Shown in pieces: positions 1-7,086 of a stretch of 13,426 nucleotides of DNA. The number at the start of each line of letters is the position of its first letter. Position 1 is the first letter of the stretch. The notes under the pieces were generated by a model. It was not told the DNA's origin, did no database searches, and was given only the letters and a program-made list of their open reading frames with translations. Source of the DNA: Chloroflexota bacterium (GTDB lineage Bacteria; Chloroflexota; Ktedonobacteria; Ktedonobacterales; Ktedonobacteraceae); assembly GCA_005881495.1 (NCBI GenBank), contig VBHI01000085.1:1-13426 (forward strand). The letters run 5' to 3'. Position numbers and translations under genes: made by a program.

Positions 1-513
1 TACTCCTGTGTGATAGTGCAGGAGGGTTCCCCGTTACTGGTGCACGTCCCTTCTATGGTAACACGTTCCTCTGCTGCTTGCAGCAACACAGAGATCATGG
101 AGCGTATCCATCTCTAAGGGTAGGGAATCAAGGAGGGGAACAAAAACCTAGCTGAAGAGGGTCCAAATGGGGAAATCATCTGTGAATGGTAACTTTGCAC
201 AGGAACAATGACAGTTTTGCGCTACAGCGCCATCGAATACAGTTCTGTATGCTACCATTTAGAACGCGCATTGGTATCAGAAGCCTTCTAGAGGGCACTC
301 AAAGCCTACCAGAAGGGGTGAATGAACTTTTCTAGCATCACGGTAGCGCGGTGATGTTTGAAAAACTCCCTTCTGAAAAGACTGCAAGGCTCTTGCAAGC
401 TTACGCTATCAAGAAAGGCCCAATACTTCCTTATTAGCAGCCCTCATAGCCCTATGAAGGAGAGCACTGCTCCGCAGAGGCAGCAAGAAAGCAAGGACCA
501 GTGAAACAGGGAG
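1..513. other. Intergenic region, no recognised gene
   Basis: I see no convincing coding region, tRNA or strong terminator here. The segment lies downstream of the minus-strand membrane-protein gene. Two weak dyads are visible: CAGAAGGG at 310-317 pairs with CCCTTCTG at 368-375, enclosing a smaller CATCAC/GTGATG hairpin (336-341 with 351-356), and TCATAG/CTATGA occurs around 444-457. None is followed by a T-tract on either strand, so I do not call a terminator. An AAGGAGGGG near 130 has no start codon at a useful distance. Confidence 0.5.
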
Positions 514-1380
514 CTAGTGCGCCTCCTGTTGTGAGTTGAGACGCTCCCCGAGTGGCTGCATCGGCTCCTCCTGTAGGTAGTGCCATGTCGTCCGTTCCTG
601 CCCTCGTCGTCTCCTCCAATAGAGATATTGCAGCCCCATCAGCGGCCCGAGGACCACCATCAGCGGGAACCCACCCTGCAAGGGCAGGGCCAGCAGGGTG
701 CCAATGGCAGCCAGGGTGAGCACCAGCGCGACCAGCCCAGCAGGCCGACCGAAGGCTTTGCGCATGACCAACGGAAACACGGTTGCCAGCAGCAAGTCTC
801 CCAGGCCGATGCTTGGCATCGTGTTCTCACTGCTCCAGGCAACGAGGGGAGCGAGGGGCAGGTCTGATAAACGGGCGACCAGCTCACCCATCAGCGGCAG
901 TTGCACGGTAGCGATGTAGTCATAGAGCGCCAATAGGACCCCCAACAGGGCCGCGTCGCGTGCCTTCATTCCGCTCTGTGCCCACAGGTTCGTAATCCCT
1001 ATCCCCATCCCCAGCAGGACGATATTGTTGACCGCAAAGAAGGCATTCTGCTTTGTCCCCAAGAAGGCTGCTCCGCTATCGACGACGAGCAGGGTCACTG
1101 TAGCCAACCAGATGGCCCAGCGTGCCCGCAGCAGCGGCTCCCAGGTGAAGTAGAGGATGCTCGTGGCCACGAGCAGCAAGAGCGCTGCCGTGAGCCAGAG
1201 GGGAAGGATGAGGTAGAACAACGGCACCAGGATGATCAAGAGGACCATGACGGCAAGGTCCTGCCCGTTGAAGACCCCGATGGGCGGGCTGCTGATCTGG
1301 TAGCGCCGGAAGTACGCCCAACTGCCCACCTGCACGCAGGCGACGCATCCGAGTACCACATAGTAAGATAGATGGAGCAT
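514..1380 (-). CDS. Presenilin/SPP-like intramembrane aspartyl protease (GxGD type), nine TM segments
   Basis: This 288-aa integral membrane protein has about nine hydrophobic segments, near residues 6-24, 42-60, 61-79, 88-106, 113-133, 143-162, 190-207, 213-232 and 238-255, then a short charged tail. Three marks match family A22 (presenilin/signal peptide peptidase). Tyr153-Asp154 lies inside TM6, Gly192-Leu-Gly-Asp195 lies at the start of TM7, and LALP at 230-233 sits just before the last segment where presenilins have PALP. Known members cut transmembrane segments of membrane proteins using the two aspartates; the substrate here is unknown. The first PALP proline is Leu, which could matter for activity. 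The ATG is one base after the upstream gene's stop, and its ribosome site AAAGGAG lies inside that gene, so translation is probably coupled. Prepilin peptidases also carry GxGD, but their first Asp motif differs. The assignment rests on motifs and topology only. Confidence 0.68.
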   Translation of the reverse strand: MLHLSYYVVLGCVACVQVGSWAYFRRYQISSPPIGVFNGQDLAVMVLLIILVPLFYLILPLWLTAALLLLVATSILYFTWEPLLRARWAIWLATVTLLVVDSGAAFLGTKQNAFFAVNNIVLLGMGIGITNLWAQSGMKARDAALLGVLLALYDYIATVQLPLMGELVARLSDLPLAPLVAWSSENTMPSIGLGDLLLATVFPLVMRKAFGRPAGLVALVLTLAAIGTLLALPLQGGFPLMVVLGPLMGLQYLYWRRRRGQERTTWHYLQEEPMQPLGERLNSQQEAH

Positions 1381-1381
1381 C

Positions 1382-2899
1382 TTATGGCTCTCCTTTACGC
1401 ATTTCTTCCGCCGCTGGGGGGAGAAAGCTCCTCTCCCTCGTCAGCGGGCGGTCCATTGTCAGCGTGCCGAACACTTGCTCTCGCAGATCTCCTCGCAAAG
1501 GCATAGGGTGCCTCAGTTGGCTGCGGTCCTCCAGCAGGTGTAATGCCTGGATGGGCACGCCTCGCTCCTGCAGGCTGGTCTCGATGCGGTGGCGTGCCTC
1601 CAGCGTGGCCTGTCTCACGACCACCTCGACAGCCACCCCCCCGGGAACCGCCCAGTAGCCATAGCGTGCCGGCAGCGGCACCTCCTCAAGGGCCTCTAAC
1701 GCCTCGGCAAGCTGGCGCGGGTAGGTCCACCCACACTCATGACGCACTGAAAGACCGAGCTTGCCCAGCAACCGGCTGGTAGCAGGTAGATGGCGCATGC
1801 GGCAGGTGAGCGGCTCGGCCAGCAGATTCACCACATCCCCCGTCTCATAGCGCAGCACCAGGGTGGTCTCACGGTAGGGGCGAAATGGGGTAGCTACAAT
1901 GGTGCCAGTTTCTCCAGCCAGGGCCGGAGCTGCCGTCTCGACGTTGGACACCTCCAGGAGTCCCTGTGACACCTCGAAGTGCAGGTGCCCCTGTTCACAG
2001 AGTTGTCCGCCAAAAGGCCAGATCTCCGTCATGCCATAACCGCCTTCGAGCACGCGGGCGGCCCCAAAGAGTTGCTGACAGCGCGCTTTGAGGCCATCGG
2101 TGACGACTTCTCCCCCCACAAAGATCCGCTCCAGGCCGAAATCAGCCGGACGATAGCCCCGAGCCAGGCCACACTCAATCAATTCTCCCAGATACGAGGG
2201 GTAGGTGTAGAGGACGCTCGTGCGGGTCTTCTTGCCGGTCAGGTGATGCTTTTCAGTCAACAGCGCCAGGGCATGGTCTGGCTCCGTGACCCCAGCGAGA
2301 TAGACCAGCGCTCCTATGTGGGCACAGGCACCAGCCAGACAGACATTGCCCAGTGTTCCCCGCGAGCTGGTACTCATTTGGACGATGTCCTCCGAGGTAA
2401 TCTCCCCGCTGAACAGGGCGGAAATTGCGGTGAGGGCAGCATAGACCCGCAGTTCATACGCGGAGAACGAGACGCTCGTTGGCCACCCCGTCGTACCCGT
2501 GGTCAGGGCACGCAGGCAGGGGTGGGCAGTGCGACACACAAACGCCTCGGGATCACTGCGCAGGTCTGCTTTGGGGGTGAGCGGCAGATGGGCAATCTCC
2601 TCATACCGCATACGCCCCGGATCGAGGCCAAGTCGCTCGAAGAGGCGCTGATAATACACGGTCTCACGCCCGGCACGCACAGCTTGTGAGCGGAAGCGGC
2701 GAAGCTGCATCGCCCGGCACGTCTCCTCATCGAGCTGCGGACTCACCAGCAGGTCTCTTCCTTCCGAGCGAAGAAACCCAAATTCGCGTTGCGTCACCTG
2801 GAGAGAGGCGATGAGGTGGTCGAGTGACCGCAAGGAGAAGCGCGTGCCGAAGAGGATGGAGGCGGCGAAGCGTATCTGGGCAAACCCCGTTTCAAGCAT
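1382..2899 (-). CDS. PaaK/LuxE-like adenylate-forming enzyme (phenylacetate-CoA ligase family)
   Basis: The protein is 505 aa from the ATG at 2899. That start has GGAAGGA about 7 bases upstream; a TTG at 2935 would add 12 residues but has poorer support. Numbering from the longer form, the ANL-superfamily marks are the phosphate-binding loop TTGTTGWP at 145-152, YGMTE at 300-304 and YETGD at 363-367, with a GG[E/D]-type stretch at 274-276. Order and length fit the PaaK group, which activates a carboxylate with ATP to an acyl-adenylate and then usually a CoA thioester. The hinge region (around 391-405) lacks the usual GRxDD, and the C-terminal end has arginines where a catalytic lysine is expected, so the second half-reaction may differ. 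The substrate cannot be read from sequence. It is the first gene of a two-gene operon with the presenilin-like protein. Confidence 0.8.
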   Translation of the reverse strand: MLETGFAQIRFAASILFGTRFSLRSLDHLIASLQVTQREFGFLRSEGRDLLVSPQLDEETCRAMQLRRFRSQAVRAGRETVYYQRLFERLGLDPGRMRYEEIAHLPLTPKADLRSDPEAFVCRTAHPCLRALTTGTTGWPTSVSFSAYELRVYAALTAISALFSGEITSEDIVQMSTSSRGTLGNVCLAGACAHIGALVYLAGVTEPDHALALLTEKHHLTGKKTRTSVLYTYPSYLGELIECGLARGYRPADFGLERIFVGGEVVTDGLKARCQQLFGAARVLEGGYGMTEIWPFGGQLCEQGHLHFEVSQGLLEVSNVETAAPALAGETGTIVATPFRPYRETTLVLRYETGDVVNLLAEPLTCRMRHLPATSRLLGKLGLSVRHECGWTYPRQLAEALEALEEVPLPARYGYWAVPGGVAVEVVVRQATLEARHRIETSLQERGVPIQALHLLEDRSQLRHPMPLRGDLREQVFGTLTMDRPLTRERSFLPPAAEEMRKGEP

Positions 2900-3005
2900 G
2901 GGACTTCCTTCCCCCGGATGGGAACCACTAAACAAGCAAAAACCACCAGGAGCGAGAAAAAATGTGTCGTCTGTTCCTGGGGATCTCCTGTCCTAATACT
3001 GTGCG

Positions 3006-3023
3006 TATGCTTGGGTAAGCATA
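3006..3023. repeat. Short inverted repeat upstream of the PaaK-like operon
   Basis: TATGCTT and AAGCATA form a perfect 7-bp stem around GGGT. It lies about 107 bases before the ATG of the minus-strand operon, so it could be an operator or a leader hairpin. No confident promoter was found next to it. Confidence 0.35.
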
Positions 3024-3137
3024 GAGCAATCGACCGTATTCAACAAAGCGGCCAGTAGCCCAGGACGAGATTGAGTACGGAACTCTCCTCTGGGTCGGCC
3101 AGTCGGAGGCAGCCTTGGAACGACACTCCGCCATATG

Positions 3138-3274
3138 AGTGTTTACGTATTCTGGCTAATCCCGTGACGGAAAAATCATGGTTCTTGAAAAAGAGGAACA
3201 GCCTGTAGAGCCATATGAGCCAGAGCGGCTTTCTCATTGTTCCGTCATTTACACTACCCATCGACGTAAACACT
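3138..3274. mobile_element. Putative MITE or solo transposon ends, paired inverted blocks
   Basis: AGTGTTTACGT (3138-3148) is repeated in inverse orientation at 3264-3274, and TGACGGAA (3165-3172) in inverse orientation at 3240-3247. In both arms exactly 16 bases separate the outer and inner blocks, so these are two copies of one bipartite end sequence facing each other, not chance dyads. A bipartite terminal repeat is typical of transposase binding at insertion-sequence ends. The 67-bp interior cannot encode a transposase. No clear target-site duplication is seen. A 10-bp direct repeat GCCATATGAG overlaps the left end (3130-3139) and recurs inside (3210-3219). Confidence 0.5.
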
Positions 3275-3304
3275 GATGTGACGAGGCGTCGCCTTGTACC
3301 TGTT

Positions 3305-3385
3305 CTAGTTTGCGGTAATCCTGAAGCCGATGCTCGCCAGGATGGTGAGGCTGTAACGGGCATAGCGTACTGCGAGTTTCAACAT
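3305..3385 (-). CDS. Candidate 26-aa small protein, unknown
   Basis: An ATG at 3385 follows AAAGGAGG with 8 bases of spacing, one of the best ribosome sites in the window. The frame runs 26 codons to TAG, beginning MLKLAVRYARYS. It has a basic N-terminal half and a hydrophobic stretch around residues 13-20. It could be a small membrane or signalling peptide, or the stub of a gene cut by the neighbouring repeat element 31 bases downstream. No family is recognised. Confidence 0.3.
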   Translation of the reverse strand: MLKLAVRYARYSLTILASIGFRITAN

Positions 3386-3704
3386 GGCAACTTCCTCCTT
3401 TCTTGGTTCTTGGTGTGGCGGATGAAGGAGTCAACCCTCATGAGGAACGTATGCAGGTAAAACGGGACTCCCCTCGCGCCGAGGCCCTGATCTGCTCATT
3501 TGGCTGGACAGGTCCGTTCAACGAGCAAGCATGGCCTCCTTTTCCGCCTTTGGCACGCCGTACTTGGTGGATGAGCGAGGACCATCCTCATTGGTTCCCC
3601 ATTGAGAGGGACCAGCAACCAACATCCATCACGGCCATTGGGCCATGGATTTGATTTCCTCCTTTTCGTGTCGGACTGCATACCATTATTCAATACGAAA
3701 GTTG

Positions 3705-3717
3705 TTACAGTCTGTAA
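3705..3717. promoter_or_regulatory. Palindrome TTACAG-T-CTGTAA, possible operator
   Basis: This is a perfect odd-centred dyad of two 6-base half-sites. It lies upstream of the minus-strand ribosome site that precedes ATG 3646. A TTTACA on the minus strand overlaps it and could serve as a -35 element, but the matching -10 is weak. A regulator-binding role is inference. Confidence 0.25.
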
Positions 3718-4024
3718 ATTACGGGATTATGAGGCTCACCCGCACTCATCTACTAAGGTTTCTAACATCCGAAAGATAACCCCAGCAATAACAGTGCGAT
3801 TTGGGCAAGCTCCATTGGAGAGAGAGGGTTAGCAAGAGTACGGCTTTCTCTTAGAGAAGAAGCGAGGGGGGCATGCCTGGAAGGAAATATGTCCTCTCTT
3901 TGTAGAGTAAACTCTTCTTTCAGTATTTCAATCTTCTGGGTGGAGCCGGGTGGTGACGCCATGAGAAACTGCTTGACAGAGGTTTGCCCCAACGCCTATT
4001 ATCCTTAGCAGGTACAAGCAACCA

Positions 4025-4050
4025 ATCGCGCCGCTCGCCAGCGGCGCGAT
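4025..4050. promoter_or_regulatory. Perfect 11-bp GC-rich hairpin in the GNAT leader
   Basis: ATCGCGCCGCT and AGCGGCGCGAT form a perfect 11-bp stem with loop CGCC. It ends 27 bases before the GNAT ATG and 14 bases before its ribosome site. There is no T-tract after it on the plus strand, so it is not a standard terminator for that strand. It may be a leader structure, an operator or a REP-like unit. Confidence 0.45.
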
Positions 4051-4077
4051 CCGCGAGAAATTGTGAGGACACGTTTC

Positions 4078-4539
4078 ATGTTCACCCTGCGCCGTTATGA
4101 GCCTGCTGATCGAGCAGCTGTCAAATATTCGCATGTGCATGCCATTCAGCAGGCCGGAGCCTATCTGGGACGTGGTCCCTGGGATGATGATGTCTATGCT
4201 ATCGAGGAAGTGTATCTCCAGAATCGGGGAGAATTTCTGATTGGTGAATGCGATGGCCTGTTTGTGGCGATGGGTGCTTTGAAGCGTACAAGTCCAGAGC
4301 GCGCCGAGATCAAACGCATGCGAGTCCATCCTGATTATCAGGGGCGCGGCTACAGCCAGCTCATTCTGGATGAGCTCGAAGCCCGTGCCCGCGCTCTCGG
4401 CTATCAGACCCTGCATCTCGACACCTCCATCCTCCAGATTTCGGCCCAGAGGCTCTACGAGAAAAACGGCTTTCGCGAAGTGGGCCGGGATATTTACCAG
4501 GGTCTGGAAGTGATTTTGTATGAGAAGCAATTGAGTTAG
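4078..4539 (+). CDS. GNAT-family N-acetyltransferase
   Basis: This is a 153-aa single-domain acetyltransferase. The acetyl-CoA-binding motif A is clear: MRVHPDYQGRGYSQLILDEL at 81-100, where QGRGYS is the pyrophosphate loop. The late motif ISAQRLYEKNGFREVGR (121-137) closes the fold. Family members move acetyl from acetyl-CoA to an amine on a small molecule, antibiotic or protein; the acceptor cannot be told here. I chose ATG 4078 because GAGGA sits 8 bases before it; a GTG at 4063 in the same frame would add five residues without a good ribosome site. The gene stands alone behind a GC-rich hairpin. Confidence 0.88.
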   Translation: MFTLRRYEPADRAAVKYSHVHAIQQAGAYLGRGPWDDDVYAIEEVYLQNRGEFLIGECDGLFVAMGALKRTSPERAEIKRMRVHPDYQGRGYSQLILDELEARARALGYQTLHLDTSILQISAQRLYEKNGFREVGRDIYQGLEVILYEKQLS

Positions 4540-4670
4540 AAGCAAGAGCGAACAGCCGCTCGATAAGAGCAAGAGAGAAGAAGTTTTTTCCGTCGCATTC
4601 AGGTATACTGAAAGCAATGCACAGTATGGTTGCAGAAGTTCTTTACGTTCTTTCAGGAAGGAGGTTTTTT

Positions 4671-5222
4671 ATGGGAAAAGTTATTGTAGGTGCAACCATG
4701 TCACTGGATGGGTTTATGAATGACCGCAATGGGGATGTGAGCCGCCTGTATCCGGATCTGGAAGCGTTGCGCAGAACAGAGATGCTACAAGAAGAAATAC
4801 GGACGACAGGCGCGGTGGTGATGGGCCGGCGTGCCTACGACATGGCCGAGGGAGATCTCACGGATTACGAATATCAAGTGCCGATCTTTGTCCTGACGCA
4901 TCATATTCCAGAAAAGGGGACCAAAGGAGAGAACGACCAGTTGACGCTGACCTTCGTCACCGATGGCATTGAAAGCGCCATTGAAAAGGCAAAAGCCGCC
5001 GCAGGTGACGAACATGTCATGGTGGTAGGTGGCGCGAATACCGCTCAGCAATGCCTACGAGCCGGGCTGGTTGACGAAATCCATATTGGCATCGTGCCCA
5101 TACTCCTTGGTGAAGGTCTTCGCTTTTTCGAGCCTCGAGCCAATGAGCAGATGGAACTGGAAAGAACGAGGGTGTTCGAATCCCCGACGAGAACCGATCT
5201 GTGGTTCCGCGTTGTCAAATAA
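4671..5222 (+). CDS. Dihydrofolate reductase-like / RibD C-terminal domain protein
   Basis: The protein is 183 aa from ATG 4671, which follows GGAAGGAGG by 6-7 bases; an upstream in-frame ATG at 4617 lacks a ribosome site. The family marks are an N-terminal strand with TMSLDGFMND (9-18), VVMGRRAYDMAE (49-60), and the dinucleotide-binding end VVGGANTAQQCLRAGLVDEI (118-137) followed by IVPILLGEGLRFFE. This is the DHFR/RibD-C superfamily of NADPH-dependent reductases. Such stand-alone homologues are common in soil bacteria and most have no known substrate. They are not the housekeeping folate enzyme. A weak TATACT at 4604-4609 could be its -10. Confidence 0.88.
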   Translation: MGKVIVGATMSLDGFMNDRNGDVSRLYPDLEALRRTEMLQEEIRTTGAVVMGRRAYDMAEGDLTDYEYQVPIFVLTHHIPEKGTKGENDQLTLTFVTDGIESAIEKAKAAAGDEHVMVVGGANTAQQCLRAGLVDEIHIGIVPILLGEGLRFFEPRANEQMELERTRVFESPTRTDLWFRVVK

Positions 5223-5343
5223 CAACCAGGGAGAACCAGCATGAGAAAAGCAATAGTATCCATGAGGGGAACACGTGATGGCACCAAGTGCTGCCACTAA
5301 CGAGCACCACCCTACAGATGAGGCAGAACGGAGGAAACAGGTA

Positions 5344-5671
5344 ATGAGCACCGCAGGATTGTCCAAGGCGCGGCTCAGCCGCATGCACAAGGTCATGGCC
5401 GGCTATGTCGAACGCGGTGAAGTGCCTGGTCTCGTCACGCTAGTCAGCCGGCGGGGCGAGGTGCATGGTGATGTGATCGGGACGCAGGCGATCGGTGAGA
5501 GCCCCCCCAATGCGGCGCGACACTATCTTCTTTACACTGTATGCCCTAAAAACGGAGAAGCTCGCTCTGCCCGAGAAAGTTTCTCTGGAGACGTTTACTG
5601 AGGCTGTAGAACAAAACAGCCTTGCAACGGCAAAACTCGTTGGAACATTTACTAAAGTTAAAACGAAGTAA
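5344..5671 (+). pseudogene. Broken beta-lactamase-family serine hydrolase (frameshifted, truncated)
   Basis: The frame opens after GGAGG with MSTAGLSKARLSRMHKVMAG and then VPGLVTLVSRRGEVH, the usual N-terminus of class C beta-lactamase-like hydrolases. At the seven-C run (5502-5508) the frame breaks: the expected continuation PMRRDTIF is present but one frame over (5507-5530), so the run has one C too many. After that the family sequence is lost, and the SxxK catalytic motif that should follow within a few residues is missing. The shifted frame instead continues with an unrelated stretch (ALKTEKLALPEKVS onward) to a TAA at 5669-5671. The gene is therefore both frameshifted and joined to foreign sequence, and cannot encode an active hydrolase. 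Confidence 0.72.
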
Positions 5672-5732
5672 GAGTGCCGACATTTCCATATTCGGCAATA
5701 GTATTCTTAATGAGCATATGAGGAAAATGAGT

Positions 5733-6605
5733 ATGAAACGCAAACAGGAACCAACCGTGCATTTGCTGTTAAGCGGTCTTGTGATCGGCGAGTCGCCGCG
5801 TTGGCATGAGGGTCGTCTGTGGTTCTCGAACTGGGGCGCGCAAGAGATCATCGCCGTCGATGTCGAGGGCAACAGCGAGGTAGTCACCAGTGTCCCAACC
5901 ACGATCCCGTTCTCCATCGACTGGCTGCCCGATGGGCGCCTGCTTGTCGTATCGGGCCCCGAGGCGCTTCTCCTGCGTAGGGAGCCAGACGGGTCTCTGG
6001 TGATCCATGCTGACCTGAGTAGCCTCGCACGGGGCTGGAACGAGATTGTGGTGGACGGTCGTGGTAACGCCTACGTCAACGGTAGTAACTTCGATTTTCT
6101 CGGCGGTGGGGAGTTCACCCCCGGCATCATCGCATTGGTCACTCCGGACGGTTCGGTTCGCCAGGTTGCGGACGGAATCGCCTTTCCTAACGGCATGACC
6201 GTGACTCCCGACAACTCGACGCTGATCGTCGCAGAGTCCTTCGCTAGCAGGCTCACGGCGTTCGACATCGCCTCCGACGGGAGCCTGTCGAACCGACGCG
6301 TGTGGGCCGAACTTGGCCAAGGTGGTGACGGAATCTGCCTCGACGAGGAGGGCGCCGTTTGGTGTTCGGCCACGAAAGATGGCAAACCCACTTGTGTACG
6401 CGTCCGAGAAGGTGGACAGGTGCTGCAGACGATCGAGCTTGACCGCAGCTGCTTCGCTTGCATGCTCGGGGGCGAAGATGGGAAGACGCTGTTCATGATG
6501 GTGGCGGAATGGCGAGGCACTGAGAATATGGATGTACTGCTACATTCCCGCACCGGTCAGGTGTTGACCGCTCCGGCACCTTCACCGCACGCCGGATGGC
6601 CCTAA
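5733..6605 (+). CDS. SMP-30/gluconolactonase-family six-bladed beta-propeller
   Basis: This 290-aa protein is full length for the SMP-30/LRE group and ends in the typical AGWP. Expected metal and substrate positions are present: Glu20 in GESPRWHEG, Asn103 in WNEIVVD, Asn153 in FPNGM and Asp199 in GGDGICLD. Family enzymes bind a divalent metal and open lactone rings of sugars or related esters; the substrate here is unknown. Three in-frame ATGs lie close together (5718, 5727, 5733). I prefer 5733 because GAGGAAA (5720-5726) is well spaced for it and MKRKQEPTV leads straight into the domain. It starts 61 bases after the broken hydrolase. A short A-rich spacer separates it from the next gene. 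Confidence 0.88.
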   Translation: MKRKQEPTVHLLLSGLVIGESPRWHEGRLWFSNWGAQEIIAVDVEGNSEVVTSVPTTIPFSIDWLPDGRLLVVSGPEALLLRREPDGSLVIHADLSSLARGWNEIVVDGRGNAYVNGSNFDFLGGGEFTPGIIALVTPDGSVRQVADGIAFPNGMTVTPDNSTLIVAESFASRLTAFDIASDGSLSNRRVWAELGQGGDGICLDEEGAVWCSATKDGKPTCVRVREGGQVLQTIELDRSCFACMLGGEDGKTLFMMVAEWRGTENMDVLLHSRTGQVLTAPAPSPHAGWP

Positions 6606-6647
6606 AAATTAAAAAAAAGAACACTAATTTAAGGAGGTGAAAAACAT

Positions 6648-7058
6648 ATGCAAAAATTTACGACATGTTTAATGTTTGTCGGGGAGCAGCACGGAAAAGC
6701 TGAAGAGGCAATCAATCTTTACGTTTCTCTGTTCAAAAATTCAAAGATTATCAAAATAGAACGCTACGGAGCTGGTGAATCAGAGCCTGAGGGAACAGTG
6801 AAACATGCCACGTTCTCTCTCAACGGACAGGAGTTCATGGCTCTTGATAGTGCATTAAAACATGAGTTTACCTTTACACCGTCCATGTCGATTTTTGTCC
6901 AGTGCGAGTCAGAAGAAGAAATTGACACTCTCTATAAGCGTTTCATAGAAGGTGGTAGCGCCAAGATGCCGCTTGATAATTACGGATTCAGCAGGAAATT
7001 TGCCTGGGTTGCGGATAGTTACGGCGTTTCATGGCAGTTGAATCTCGCCAAAAACTAA
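6648..7058 (+). CDS. VOC-superfamily protein, PhnB / 3-dmu-9_3-mt type
   Basis: This 136-aa protein of the PhnB-like VOC group starts MQKFTTCLMFVG and contains AEEAINLYVSLFKNSKI (19-35), VKHATFSLNGQEFMALDS and a closing WVADSYGVSWQLNL. These are the repeating half-motifs of the glyoxalase fold. The ribosome site AAGGAGGTG before the ATG is near-ideal. Metal-binding histidine/glutamate residues are not all evident, as is usual in this subgroup, so the biochemical role is unknown. The gene is more AT-rich than its left neighbour, hinting at a different origin. It converges on the TrmO-like gene with 28 bases between and no clear terminator. Confidence 0.88.
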   Translation: MQKFTTCLMFVGEQHGKAEEAINLYVSLFKNSKIIKIERYGAGESEPEGTVKHATFSLNGQEFMALDSALKHEFTFTPSMSIFVQCESEEEIDTLYKRFIEGGSAKMPLDNYGFSRKFAWVADSYGVSWQLNLAKN

Positions 7059-7086
7059 TAAATTCTTAACCTGTGAGGCTGTCTCA

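Larger units (their letters stand above)
2900..4077. other. Long intergenic region with palindromes and a possible small ORF
   Basis: This 1.2-kb stretch separates the minus-strand operon from the plus-strand GNAT gene. No long reading frame here resembles a known protein. It contains a 7-bp hairpin TATGCTT-GGGT-AAGCATA (3006-3023) in the likely leader of the operon, a 137-bp inverted-repeat element (3138-3274), a small minus-strand ORF with a strong ribosome site (3305-3385), a second strong minus-strand ribosome site before ATG 3646, a 13-bp palindrome (3705-3717) and an 11-bp hairpin before the GNAT gene. A 76-codon minus-strand frame (3762-3992) ends in a hydrophobic stretch and SFGC but lacks a ribosome site, so I leave it uncalled. 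The density of fragments suggests decayed mobile DNA. Confidence 0.5.

Noticed and set aside
336..356. CATCAC/GTGATG hairpin as terminator of the minus-strand operon
   Set aside because: It is only 6 bp, has no T-tract on the minus strand and lies about 160 bases past the stop codon.
1979..2689. 236-codon plus-strand frame within the PaaK-like gene
   Set aside because: It is antisense to a gene with clear ANL motifs and has no domain features; a GC-driven shadow frame.
3762..3992. 76-codon minus-strand frame with a hydrophobic end and terminal SFGC
   Set aside because: The start is a TTG without a ribosome site and no family resemblance is visible; left uncalled.
5171..5186. GTTCGAATCC resembling a tRNA T-arm
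   Set aside because: It lies inside the DHFR-like gene, encodes VFESP in frame, and no acceptor, D or anticodon arms fit around it.
5769..6320. 183-codon minus-strand frame within the SMP-30 gene
   Set aside because: It is antisense to a full-length propeller with conserved ligands, and its composition is that of a shadow frame.
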